This document shows positions 28,454 to 36,251 of a DNA stretch of 64,000 nt, in pieces (position 1 is the stretch's first letter; each line of letters opens with the position of its first letter). The stretch is taken from the NCBI GenBank assembly GCA_026391835.1, contig JAPLDF010000012.1, positions 1 through 64,000 on the forward strand, read 5' to 3'. Made by a program: the position numbers and the translations under genes. This stretch comes from Bacteroidota bacterium. GTDB taxonomy: Bacteria; Bacteroidota; Bacteroidia; Bacteroidales; FEN-979. A model generated the notes under the pieces. The model was not told where the DNA came from. It searched no databases and saw nothing but the letters and a program-made list of their open reading frames with translations.

Positions 28454-28885
28454 TTATTTCTTGTCAAGTGTGCACGTTATCCCGGCCTTTTTACATACAC
28501 CCATGATCGCTTCCACGGCCATGCTGGTTGCCTTTTTCTCCGTGTCGCCCGGAGGCGCTGCCGAAACAGTGATCTGTGTCAGGCCGTTTGCAAGTGAGTC
28601 GACCTTCATGGTAACGGTGTATGTTTTTACATTGAAAACCACCGTATTTTCAGCATTGTTCCTGCTGGTGATCTTAAATTTCGGGTTCGATGCCAGGGTG
28701 TCGGTAACAGCCTGGTAAACACGGTGTGTCCTGGCGTCGATGATTACCGTGGCAATATCGGCCTGGCCGGTGTGCATGGTTTTTATTTTCCGTGCAATCG
28801 TGATAAATTGGGCCTTGACGGGAGTGGAAACGGAAAGGACCGCCATAGCAGCCATGATAAAAATGAAGCGCGTTGTTTTTTTCAT
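28454..28885 (-). CDS. Exported protein of unknown function (143 aa)
   Basis: A signal peptide at 1-25 (MKKTTRFIFIMAAMAVLSVS, VKAQ cleavage) precedes a compact alpha/beta domain with DARTHRVYQAVTDTLASNP, VVFNVKTYTVTMKVDSL and LTQITVSAAP. The helix-strand order resembles small periplasmic domains such as DUF3568-like proteins, but I cannot assign it firmly. Two late Cys residues (CKKAGITC) may form a disulphide. It lies 24 bp behind the NAD(P)-binding gene and is probably the last gene of that operon. Confidence 0.65.
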   Translation of the reverse strand: MKKTTRFIFIMAAMAVLSVSTPVKAQFITIARKIKTMHTGQADIATVIIDARTHRVYQAVTDTLASNPKFKITSRNNAENTVVFNVKTYTVTMKVDSLANGLTQITVSAAPPGDTEKKATSMAVEAIMGVCKKAGITCTLDKK

Positions 28886-28909
28886 TGCATAGGTTTTAGG
28901 AAGTTGTTT

Positions 28910-29548
28910 TTACCGGAAAAGCGTGACGCAATCTCTCTTGTACTTACCTGATTCCAATGAATCAAGGATGAACTTTGCCACCGCCTTCCTGCTGATGCTG
29001 CCTCCTGAAGGTTTCCCCGGCGCAGCTGTATATTCATCGTTGTCTTTGTCGTTGAGCATGACCGGCCTTGCAATGGTCCAGTCCAGCACGGATTGCCGTA
29101 GAACCTGTTCCTGCCTGTCGTGATCTTCATAAGCCTTCCAGATATTGCTGTAACGAATCAGCAACCTTGCTACCAGGAACATGTCATTAAACGAATCACC
29201 AACGCCCGAAGCGCTTACGGTAATAATCCGTTTGACATGGTTCTTTTCCATGGCCGGTATCAGCGCCTTAATTGTATCGGAGATCAGCGTTAACGGCGAC
29301 AATACCCTTGCAAACGGATTGTCGGAACTCCTGCTGATATTCAGTGAAACAACAACTGCATCAATTCCCCTGAGGGCCTTGTCCAGCAGTTCGGGGTCGG
29401 AGGGGGAGCCCTCCATGTAATGAACCCCCGGCAGGATTGCCTTGTTCTTATTGCGGAATACTGCTGTGACCTGGTGGTTTTTTGCCAGGGCAAGCTGCGT
29501 GAATAAATTGCCGGTTCTGCCGGTTGCGCCTAAAACTAAGATTTTCAT
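28910..29548 (-). CDS. NAD(P)H-binding, atypical short-chain dehydrogenase (212 aa)
   Basis: I chose the ATG at 29548, which overlaps the upstream methyltransferase stop as ATGA. The longer ATG would put 21 residues of non-conserved sequence before the Rossmann start. The protein opens with KILVLGATGRTGNLF, the GxxGxxG dinucleotide loop. It continues with VTAVFRN, a second strand suited to NADP, and MEGSPSDPELLDKALRGIDAVV. This is the pattern of NmrA/SDR5-like NAD(P)-binding proteins, such as flavin reductase-like BVR-B members. It is cytosolic and the substrate is unknown. Overlap means translational coupling to the methyltransferase. Confidence 0.88.
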   Translation of the reverse strand: MKILVLGATGRTGNLFTQLALAKNHQVTAVFRNKNKAILPGVHYMEGSPSDPELLDKALRGIDAVVVSLNISRSSDNPFARVLSPLTLISDTIKALIPAMEKNHVKRIITVSASGVGDSFNDMFLVARLLIRYSNIWKAYEDHDRQEQVLRQSVLDWTIARPVMLNDKDNDEYTAAPGKPSGGSISRKAVAKFILDSLESGKYKRDCVTLFR

Positions 29549-30120
29549 AAGGGTTGTTTTTTCGGGGTACACTTTATGTTTCCCTTTGTTTCCGCAGCAA
29601 TATCCCAGCACCCGGATTTGTTGACTTTCTCCTTCGTCATAATTCTTGATTGGTGGCCGTCTTCAAGCAGCAATGTTCCGCCGGGTTTTGTAATTCTGCA
29701 TAGTTCTTTCAAAAAACTGTCTGTATCCGTGACCATATGGAACATATCCAGGGCATAAACCACGTCGGCTACATCACTTGGAATGTCGACCGTTGTTCCA
29801 TCAGTACGAACGGGATGGATATTCTTCAGGTTGTGTTTTTTAGCAACATTGGCGGCCGCCTCAACTGCAAACTGGTGAATGTCCACTGCGTAAACGGTGC
29901 CTTTGTCACCAACCAGCCCTGAAGCCTGTTTAAGGTACCTGCCCGTTCCGCAGCCCCAATCGACAACCGTTTGTCCTTTTTGGATGTTGAAACCATCAAG
30001 CCTCCTGTCCGGGGGTTTAAAGGTATCTGCAATATTGAAAATGAATGCCATCATCCTGAAAGCCCAGTCCGGCATCCTGTCCATTTCGTTGCCACAAAGT
30101 ACTTTTTTCATTTTCTGCAT
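29545..30120 (-). CDS. Class I SAM-dependent methyltransferase (191 aa)
   Basis: The glycine-rich SAM motif VVDWGCGTGRYL is at about 52-63. The acidic end of strand 2 is YAVDIHQFAVE. Later motifs are VVYALDMFHMV and LCRITKPGGTLLLED. It is a Methyltransf_11/25-type small-molecule or lipid methyltransferase. The C-terminal end (CWDIAAETKGNIKCTPKK) carries two Cys. The substrate is unknown. It is the first gene of a three-gene minus-strand operon with the NAD(P)-binding protein and the exported 143-aa protein. The start is supported by MQKMKKVL immediately after the repeat element. Confidence 0.88.
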   Translation of the reverse strand: MQKMKKVLCGNEMDRMPDWAFRMMAFIFNIADTFKPPDRRLDGFNIQKGQTVVDWGCGTGRYLKQASGLVGDKGTVYAVDIHQFAVEAAANVAKKHNLKNIHPVRTDGTTVDIPSDVADVVYALDMFHMVTDTDSFLKELCRITKPGGTLLLEDGHQSRIMTKEKVNKSGCWDIAAETKGNIKCTPKKQPL

Positions 30121-30139
30121 AAAGTTGGGTTATCAAAAC

Positions 30140-30387
30140 TGAGTCCGCTTCGAAAAGTTTTTTTCCCACAAGGTCACAAGGTCACAAGGGCACAAAGTCA
30201 CAAAGTCACAAAGTCACAAAGTCACAAAGTCACAGAGTCACAAGGTCACAAAGTTACAAAGTCACAAAGTTACAAAGTCACAAAGTTTTGCCAAACATAT
30301 GGTACAGATATTTAGCACTTTGTTTTTCCTGGTGTCTTTGTGTCTTTGTGGCATTTTCCTGTTTTATCGTTTTTCGGAGCAGACTCA
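30140..30387. repeat. Dispersed inverted-repeat element, full copy
   Basis: Terminal arms TGAGTCCGCTTCGAAAA (30140-30156) and its near inverse (30370-30387) match in 15 of 17 positions. Inside are a left octamer array, a core with AAACATATGGTACAGATAT and TTAGCACTTTG, and a right arm with CTTTGTGTCTTTGTGGCA that is complementary to the left array type (TGCCACAAAGACACAAAG). The element of about 248 bp looks like a non-autonomous inverted-repeat unit. Partial copies lie at 814-927 and 10730-10799. Confidence 0.7.
30167..30286 (+). repeat. Octamer tandem array, 15 copies of CACAAAGT
   Basis: Fifteen consecutive 8-bp units have consensus CACAAAGT, with variants CACAAGGT, CACAGAGT and TACAAAGT. 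The most uniform run is five identical copies in the middle. It sits within the left arm of the dispersed element. It is intergenic and has no spacers, so it is not a CRISPR. Confidence 0.9.
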
Positions 30388-30751
30388 AAGTTAATAATTT
30401 TAACAACTATGTTCTGTCGTTTTTAATTTATCCCCCGACTCCCGGCAAATTATTTTCCAAAAAAAACCGCTGATTTCAAATTGCAGGTTGCCAATTATTT
30501 AATCTTTGGTTTGATTTGGTCTATATTAGAAATAGTTTCAGCTTCCGGGAGTTGATAACGGGCTGTATCCGGAGAAACAGGTACCGGAGATTTATCATTC
30601 TGTGCACAAAAAGCACACGGGTTATATTTCTTTATTGGCGGGTTGCCAAAAGGGAAGGATCCATAAAACCGGGGTGAATGCGTTGTGCTACCTGGTGTTT
30701 GATTATATGGACCTTCATGGTAAATAACTTGGAGTATTCTGGCAGAAAGGG

Positions 30752-30759
30752 TATCTTTG
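30752..30759 (+). promoter_or_regulatory. Putative promoter (TTG, 20 bp, TATCTTTG) that decides the start
   Basis: The -7 element TATCTTTG has a TTG at 30729-30731. It lies after the earliest in-frame ATG at 30678 but before the lipoprotein ATG at 30777, so the shorter protein is the real one. Confidence 0.55.
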
Positions 30760-30776
30760 TATCAAACCTTGCCGCC

Positions 30777-33281
30777 ATGTCGGGAAAATGCAGCCTTCTC
30801 TGTGTTGTTTTGGCCACACTTATCATGTTTTCATGCAAAAAAAATGATATCGCCACCGTTATCGCTGCCAAAGAGATGAAGGATTTGCAGGTCTCTCCCG
30901 ATTTCACCTGGGAGACCTCGCATGATGTCACTTTTCAGATCTACAGTGACAAATCGACCGTGATAAACATTACTTCCGAAGCCTCAGACATTCAATATTA
31001 CCGTGGTTTTTTCAATGGCCTTACCCCCAGCCTCCCGGTAAAACTCAGCATTCCGAACCTTATCCGGCAGGTGCGTATTAACGGGCTACTGGTGGCAATT
31101 TCAGAGAATGAGGTTCCTGTATATTTATCAAAGGCACTGAAAAATATTTCTGCCGGTCATCCACTCGATATTCCGGCAACCGGGTTGATCGCTGCATGGC
31201 ATTTTAATGAAAACACAGGAACCGTTGCCGGCGATTCGACCGGCGGTCACAACGGCGTCATCAGCAGTGCCACCTGGGTAAACGGCATCCGGGGAAGCGC
31301 ACTGGAATACAATGGCAGCAGCAGCCAGGTCCTCGTAGCTGCTGCAGGATTCAATCCCACGGGCAACGGCATCAGTTTCTCATTCTGGTTCAAGCTTGAC
31401 GCGGTTGGTGATAAGGGAACTTTTATTTTCCAGAACCTCAAATACGCTGCAACCATGGATTCCCAGGGACGGATCGTTTTTACTGTCTATACACCAGGGA
31501 TGAAGTCGGTAAATTCGGGAACCGGCAGCCGGATTTTGGATACCGACTGGCACCACGCGGCACTGACGTATGATGGTTCCGTCATGAAGATTTACCTGGA
31601 CGGCCTCATGAGAACTTACGCCGCCAATACGGGGAATATACAATCGTCAACAGCTGATGTTTATCTCGGGAAACAGCAGACTACCAATACGTTTAAAGGA
31701 ATCATTGATGAGACGCTGGTATACGACAGGGCGCTGACGGAAACGGAAATCCTTCAGATATTCGGCTCAACTCCGGATCCCGGGACCGGAAGCAGCACGC
31801 TGGTATCATACTGGAAACTTGATGAAAACACAGGAACCACAGCCAGCGACAGCAAAGGAACCAACAACGGGGTGATTACCGGGGCAATATGGGGACAAGG
31901 TATTTCGGGTGGCTGTCTCACCTTTGATGGCACAACAGGGGCGGTGAAGGTTCCAAGCAAGTTGAACCTGAATCCTGTTTATGGTATTACCATGATGGCA
32001 TGGGCCAAAACCGGGAGCAATACAACATCGAAAATAATTCAGAAGGGTGACTGGGACGGGCACGGCATCGGCCAGGGAAACTGGGAAGGCTGGGGCGGCC
32101 AGATCAGGCTTGCCGGCAATACCACTGAAGGATTGAGCTGGGGAGGCGGACTTCCCATATTGAACCAGTGGTATCACATTGCCATGACGTATGACGGCCA
32201 GCTTCTCAAATTTTATGTGAATGGCCAGCTGAGGAACAGTAAGCCTGTTACCGGCCTGCTATACGTGAACAGCCGCGATTTGTCGATCGGTTCAGACGAC
32301 GGCAATCAGAAATTTTTCAAAGGATCCATTGATGAGCCTAAACTTTTCAGCAGCGCACTGGATCAAACTGAGATCCAGGCCAATTTTATGCAACCGGGCA
32401 ATGTGCCTGACCGGGACGGCGATGGTATTCCCGACACGGAAGATTCCTACCCGGGAGATCCGGCACGGGCATTCAACAACTACTATCCTGCCGCTGGTTT
32501 CGGGTCCCTCGCTTTTGAGGACCTGTGGCCGTCAACAGGCGATTATGATTTCAACGACCTGGTGCTTGGCTACCGATTCAAAACAATCACCAACGCAAAC
32601 AACAAGATATCGGATGTTGTTGCCACTTTTGTGATCAGGGCCATTGGCGGGGGGCTGCGCAACGGTTTTGGTTTCCAGCTGGGTGGAACCGCCATTGCAG
32701 GAACCGATGTGGAGGTTGCCGGGTATAAACTGAAGGAAAATTTTATCAGTCTTAACCCGAATGGAACCGAGGCAGGACAGGAAAACATCACGGTGATTGT
32801 TTTCGACAACGCCTACAAGATCATGCCGTCCTCGGATGGATTCGGAATCAACGTCCAGCCCGGAACAACCTACATAAACCCTGATACCACAACCATTTCG
32901 ATGAGTTTCAAACCCAACACTTATTCCATTGCTGAAGTCGGGATCGACCAGTTTAATCCATTTATTTTTGTCAATCGTGACAGGGGGAAAGAGATTCACC
33001 TGCCCGACAATCCCCCGACAAGCCTTGTCAACCTTACATATTTCAAGAACGGCAATGATGATTCCGATCCGGCACTGGGCAAATACTATAAGACTCAATC
33101 TAACCTTCCCTGGGCAATCAGGGTTACCTCGGGTTTTGATTATACCATTGAAAAGGCACAGATTACAAGTGCCTACCTGAAGTTCGAACCCTGGGCTGAA
33201 TCATCAGGGGTCCTTTATCCTGACTTGTACCAGCCAAACAACGGTTACCGGAATGAATCGAACATTTACCAGGTTCCGTAG
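30777..33281 (+). CDS. LamG/LruC-domain surface lipoprotein (834 aa)
   Basis: The ATG at 30777 gives a lipoprotein signal with lipobox IMFSC (Cys20). A longer in-frame start precedes the promoter and hides this signal. A domain of about 110 residues is followed by two LamG/concanavalin-like domains at about 136-330 and 340-535, each with AAWHFNEN or VSYWKLDENTG and WHHAALTYDG or WYHIAMTYDGQ. A Ca-binding-like loop (DRDGDGIPDTEDSYPGDPAR) comes next, then a LruC/DUF4842 domain at about 560-830 starting with FEDLWPSTGDYDFNDLVLGY. LruC proteins are outer-surface proteins. LamG suggests glycan or protein binding. It is a single gene. Confidence 0.88.
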   Translation: MSGKCSLLCVVLATLIMFSCKKNDIATVIAAKEMKDLQVSPDFTWETSHDVTFQIYSDKSTVINITSEASDIQYYRGFFNGLTPSLPVKLSIPNLIRQVRINGLLVAISENEVPVYLSKALKNISAGHPLDIPATGLIAAWHFNENTGTVAGDSTGGHNGVISSATWVNGIRGSALEYNGSSSQVLVAAAGFNPTGNGISFSFWFKLDAVGDKGTFIFQNLKYAATMDSQGRIVFTVYTPGMKSVNSGTGSRILDTDWHHAALTYDGSVMKIYLDGLMRTYAANTGNIQSSTADVYLGKQQTTNTFKGIIDETLVYDRALTETEILQIFGSTPDPGTGSSTLVSYWKLDENTGTTASDSKGTNNGVITGAIWGQGISGGCLTFDGTTGAVKVPSKLNLNPVYGITMMAWAKTGSNTTSKIIQKGDWDGHGIGQGNWEGWGGQIRLAGNTTEGLSWGGGLPILNQWYHIAMTYDGQLLKFYVNGQLRNSKPVTGLLYVNSRDLSIGSDDGNQKFFKGSIDEPKLFSSALDQTEIQANFMQPGNVPDRDGDGIPDTEDSYPGDPARAFNNYYPAAGFGSLAFEDLWPSTGDYDFNDLVLGYRFKTITNANNKISDVVATFVIRAIGGGLRNGFGFQLGGTAIAGTDVEVAGYKLKENFISLNPNGTEAGQENITVIVFDNAYKIMPSSDGFGINVQPGTTYINPDTTTISMSFKPNTYSIAEVGIDQFNPFIFVNRDRGKEIHLPDNPPTSLVNLTYFKNGNDDSDPALGKYYKTQSNLPWAIRVTSGFDYTIEKAQITSAYLKFEPWAESSGVLYPDLYQPNNGYRNESNIYQVP

Positions 33282-33370
33282 ACCAAACCTGCCGTCCTGA
33301 AGCTGCCCGCACTTTTAACCTGGCCGCCTGCGGAAATGATGGATTGATACAGGCATGACGGGCACGCCCT

Positions 33371-34006
33371 TTAAAATTTCATAAATAAAGCCAGGATTCC
33401 CAGGGCGATCAGTACCATGCCCGTGATTGTTTTTTCGTGACGCCCCGGGAAACCAGTCCTGAGGATGTTGGCTCCCTTGATACCCCAGTAAACAAGCACA
33501 AGCATCACCACGATGGTTGTAACCAGGTAAACTGCCGAAACAATGAATATCCCGGTCCAGCCAATGGTTCCGGCCTGAAAGTAAAAAGCCTCGATTTCGA
33601 TGCAGGGGGTAAGGAACATGGCAATGCTCAGGGATGTGAGTATCGCCATCCACCTTGATTTTTTCTGACCCGGCGCTGTTGTTACGGGCATCATCTCATG
33701 GTGGTGATGGTGATGCCGCAGATCGAGGATTACATAGACCATGCCCAACCCGATCAGGATGGCGGGGGCAATGGTTTCTGATATGACTGTGTAGCCGGAA
33801 GCGAGTTTATACCCAACAAGGCCAACCACGATCCCGATAATGATGGTGCTCAGGGTGTGGGCGAACCCGGTGATGGCTGTTGCCCACAGTGTTTGGCCTG
33901 GTGTCCATTTCTCAGTTTTGCCAACGGCAATCAATGGCAGCCAGTGGTTGGGTATTAAGGCATGAATGGTGCTGAGCATCAAACTGCCAATGAATATCTG
34001 GTACAT
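33371..34006 (-). CDS. Polytopic membrane protein with natural His6 loop, NicO-like (211 aa)
   Basis: Six membrane helices are likely. The first helix carries HALIPNHWLPL (His15, His21), and a second carries GFAHTLST (His50). The first motif resembles the HAxxxDH helix of nickel/cobalt transporters. A cytoplasmic or external loop contains six consecutive His (98-103) followed by EMM, as in metal exporters such as RcnA that have His-rich loops. I infer a role in divalent-metal transport or export. The family link is by motif shape only. It is downstream of a methyltransferase by 52 bp in the same direction. Confidence 0.65.
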   Translation of the reverse strand: MYQIFIGSLMLSTIHALIPNHWLPLIAVGKTEKWTPGQTLWATAITGFAHTLSTIIIGIVVGLVGYKLASGYTVISETIAPAILIGLGMVYVILDLRHHHHHHEMMPVTTAPGQKKSRWMAILTSLSIAMFLTPCIEIEAFYFQAGTIGWTGIFIVSAVYLVTTIVVMLVLVYWGIKGANILRTGFPGRHEKTITGMVLIALGILALFMKF

Positions 34007-34058
34007 AATCCGCTCTCTTTTTTGTTCTTGTTATTCTTCGTTTTTATGACAACCCGGT

Positions 34059-35024
34059 TCATTTTTGAACCAGGAAAAAAGTTCCTCCATTCACTTCACC
34101 ATCTTCGATCAGGTTGAATCCAGCCTTTGCGAAAAGGGTTTTCCATTGCTTCTTTGAAGTCAGCATAAACGACAAGACATTCAGGATGGCGAAGGAAGAA
34201 AGGGTTGGGGTGAGGACGATCATCAGCAGCCTTCCCCCGGGCCTGAGAATCCGGTTGATTTCGCTGAGGGCATTGAGCTTTTGATCGCCAAGATGATCGA
34301 TCATGTATGAACTGATCACGGCATCAAAAGAACCGTCCTTGTAAGTCGTATGGGTGATATCCCCCTGGACGATATCCACCCGGTTGCTGACACCGGCCAG
34401 TTTCAGGTTTTTTTCAAGAAGTGTATCCCCGCCCCCCTCGATATAGTCGGAGTCAAACATGTCAAATGCGGTGATTTTTCCAGGGAATATGCGGCTCAGG
34501 GCGATGGTCGACCTGCCGGCACCGCAACCGGCATCCATGATCCGCGAGGTTCCTTCGTCAAATAACCTGACCCAGGGCAGGGTGAGATATTCTGTATGCT
34601 TAGGAGAGCGGACTACGAGGTTGCCAATGAAGAAGTTTACCGACAACAAAAACAGGAGAAATGCGGGAAGCTGAAGGTTGGGGAAGGAGAGGTAGAGATG
34701 AACCGCAGCAGCAAGGAACACCATGGAGATGACCCAGAACCCGTTTAACCAGCCTGTGCTCCAGCCGGCATTGAACTTTTCATTGTTCCGGTTTTTGTGA
34801 AAAAACCGTGAGAGCCGGTTTTTGAGTTTCACCGGCATCACGACGGCAACGGACAATGACAACACGAGCAGGATGGCAAGATGGATGAGGACGACCCCGA
34901 CCGTTATCCCGGCTACCCATTTCATTTGTGGCATAAGGACAAGGATAAGCACCGAGGCGATAATGCCAGATACCGCAACAAATTTTGTGTGGCCCATCAT
35001 AGGGAACCAATGGCGATTTTTCAT
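34059..35024 (-). CDS. Membrane-anchored SAM methyltransferase (321 aa)
   Basis: Four membrane helices at about 15-135 come before the linker KHTEYLTLPWVRLF and a class I methyltransferase domain at about 155-321. The domain has IMDAGCGAGRSTIAL as motif I (162-175), TAFDMFDSDY, VQGDITHTTYKDGSFDAVISSY and LRPGGRLLMIV. It could act on a membrane lipid, quinone or small hydrophobic compound. Nothing in the sequence names it. It is preceded by the AraC/GyrI-like regulator (77 bp) and followed by the NicO-like gene, so a three-gene operon is likely. Confidence 0.85.
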   Translation of the reverse strand: MKNRHWFPMMGHTKFVAVSGIIASVLILVLMPQMKWVAGITVGVVLIHLAILLVLSLSVAVVMPVKLKNRLSRFFHKNRNNEKFNAGWSTGWLNGFWVISMVFLAAAVHLYLSFPNLQLPAFLLFLLSVNFFIGNLVVRSPKHTEYLTLPWVRLFDEGTSRIMDAGCGAGRSTIALSRIFPGKITAFDMFDSDYIEGGGDTLLEKNLKLAGVSNRVDIVQGDITHTTYKDGSFDAVISSYMIDHLGDQKLNALSEINRILRPGGRLLMIVLTPTLSSFAILNVLSFMLTSKKQWKTLFAKAGFNLIEDGEVNGGTFFLVQK

Positions 35025-35101
35025 TTTTTATTCCTCCTGTATTGATAAATGTGAAATTCCCCAGTGAGAAATTCAAAGGGTGAATTTAACCAAAACAAAG
35101 A

Positions 35102-36049
35102 TCATGCAGGCTTGACAGGGATGAATATCCGGCGTTGGATCCCTTCGTAAGGTTTCAAAGCCGGGTTCTCAGCGAACAATTCAAATCCGGTAATTTCAGC
35201 AATTTCATATCCCGACTGGTCCAGCCATTCATGCCTGAAAGCCGCCAGGCTCCTGAAAACACCCCGGATCGTTCCTTTGAATGAATAACTGGCATACCTG
35301 CCACCCGGAATTGCTGAAGTTGCGATGTCTTTCGACAGCGGAACGCCTTCGGGCAAAGAGATGCAGGCCCTGTACCTGCATTTTTCGTATTCGGTAAAAA
35401 AAGGCAGGTCGAGCATGATGCCGATATATTGCGAATCCTTCGTGATCAGTTCCCTGGGTTCAGCCCAGCGGGTCAAGGTTTTAAAGGTATTCGCAATGGC
35501 ATCATCGTCGCCAAGATGAGAATCAATAAACGCTATATTCAAAGAACGAAATGTTTCAACCCCGATATTCATCCCGGCTGTCAAACCCGGATCATCTTCA
35601 TTGGTAAGATTCAGGCGCCAAAATTCGGAAGCCGGCAGGTCAAATAATCTCCCTTTGTTGGGTTTCAGTGTGCCAATCTTGCTGATTTCGTCAAATGACA
35701 ACCTGCGGAATTTTTCAGGGGTGGTGCCATAATACTTCCTGAATGCCCGGATGAAGGTTGACGGGGAGGAAAACCCGGATTGGAAAGCGGCGTCATTGAT
35801 GCGCATACCGGGGTATAGTACCAGGTAGTGGGCGATCCGCTCGAGCCGAAGCCGCATGATATACTGCTTCGGGGATTCTCCGATATACCGGGAAAATATT
35901 TTTTGAAAATGGAACGGTGAAAAAAAAGCCAACGACGCCAGTTTGTCGAGCGGCAGGGTATCGGCAAGGTTCTCCTGGATATATGCCAGTACCTTCCGGA
36001 TTCTCGACTGGTAATCTTTTTCCTTGTGATTTTCGGGAGTGTGATGCAT
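35102..36049 (-). CDS. AraC regulator with GyrI-like effector domain (315 aa)
   Basis: The AraC double helix-turn-helix is at residues 12-115 (LPLDKLASLAFFSPFHFQKIF, then FQSGFSSPSTFIRAFRKYYG). The rest, about 150-315, is a GyrI/Rob-like effector-binding domain (LNIAFIDSHLGDDDAI, then VPLSKDIATSAIPGGRYASYSFKGT). This order resembles Rob- and SoxS-related regulators that bind small aromatic or cationic ligands. It may control the downstream methyltransferase and NicO-like genes by autoregulating the same transcript. The -7 element TATATTTG is 32 bp upstream. Confidence 0.88.
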   Translation of the reverse strand: MHHTPENHKEKDYQSRIRKVLAYIQENLADTLPLDKLASLAFFSPFHFQKIFSRYIGESPKQYIMRLRLERIAHYLVLYPGMRINDAAFQSGFSSPSTFIRAFRKYYGTTPEKFRRLSFDEISKIGTLKPNKGRLFDLPASEFWRLNLTNEDDPGLTAGMNIGVETFRSLNIAFIDSHLGDDDAIANTFKTLTRWAEPRELITKDSQYIGIMLDLPFFTEYEKCRYRACISLPEGVPLSKDIATSAIPGGRYASYSFKGTIRGVFRSLAAFRHEWLDQSGYEIAEITGFELFAENPALKPYEGIQRRIFIPVKPA

Positions 36050-36080
36050 ACAGGTAATGGATCGTTGTTGTAATTAACTG

Positions 36081-36088
36081 CAAATATA
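36081..36088 (-). promoter_or_regulatory. Putative -7 element (TATATTTG)
   Basis: It matches the consensus 32 bp upstream of the AraC/GyrI-like gene on the minus strand. Confidence 0.45.
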
Positions 36089-36251
36089 GCGTTACGCGGC
36101 AAAACTTCGCGTTCGATCCGGTCCCCCCAAAAAAAGCTGCAGGCAGCTTATCCGGACATCCTGCCAGAAGAGGTGACGAAAGATTTGAAAACAAGGTTGG
36201 AATAACCTGTTTATTCAGTAAATTTACACTGAAGTTACTCAATGTTTTATT

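Noticed and set aside
30167-30286. Possible CRISPR array
   Set aside because: The units are 8 bp with no spacers and no cas genes are nearby; it is a simple tandem repeat.
30678-30776. Longer N-terminus of the LamG/LruC protein
   Set aside because: It precedes the TATCTTTG promoter element and would bury the lipobox 33 residues into the protein.
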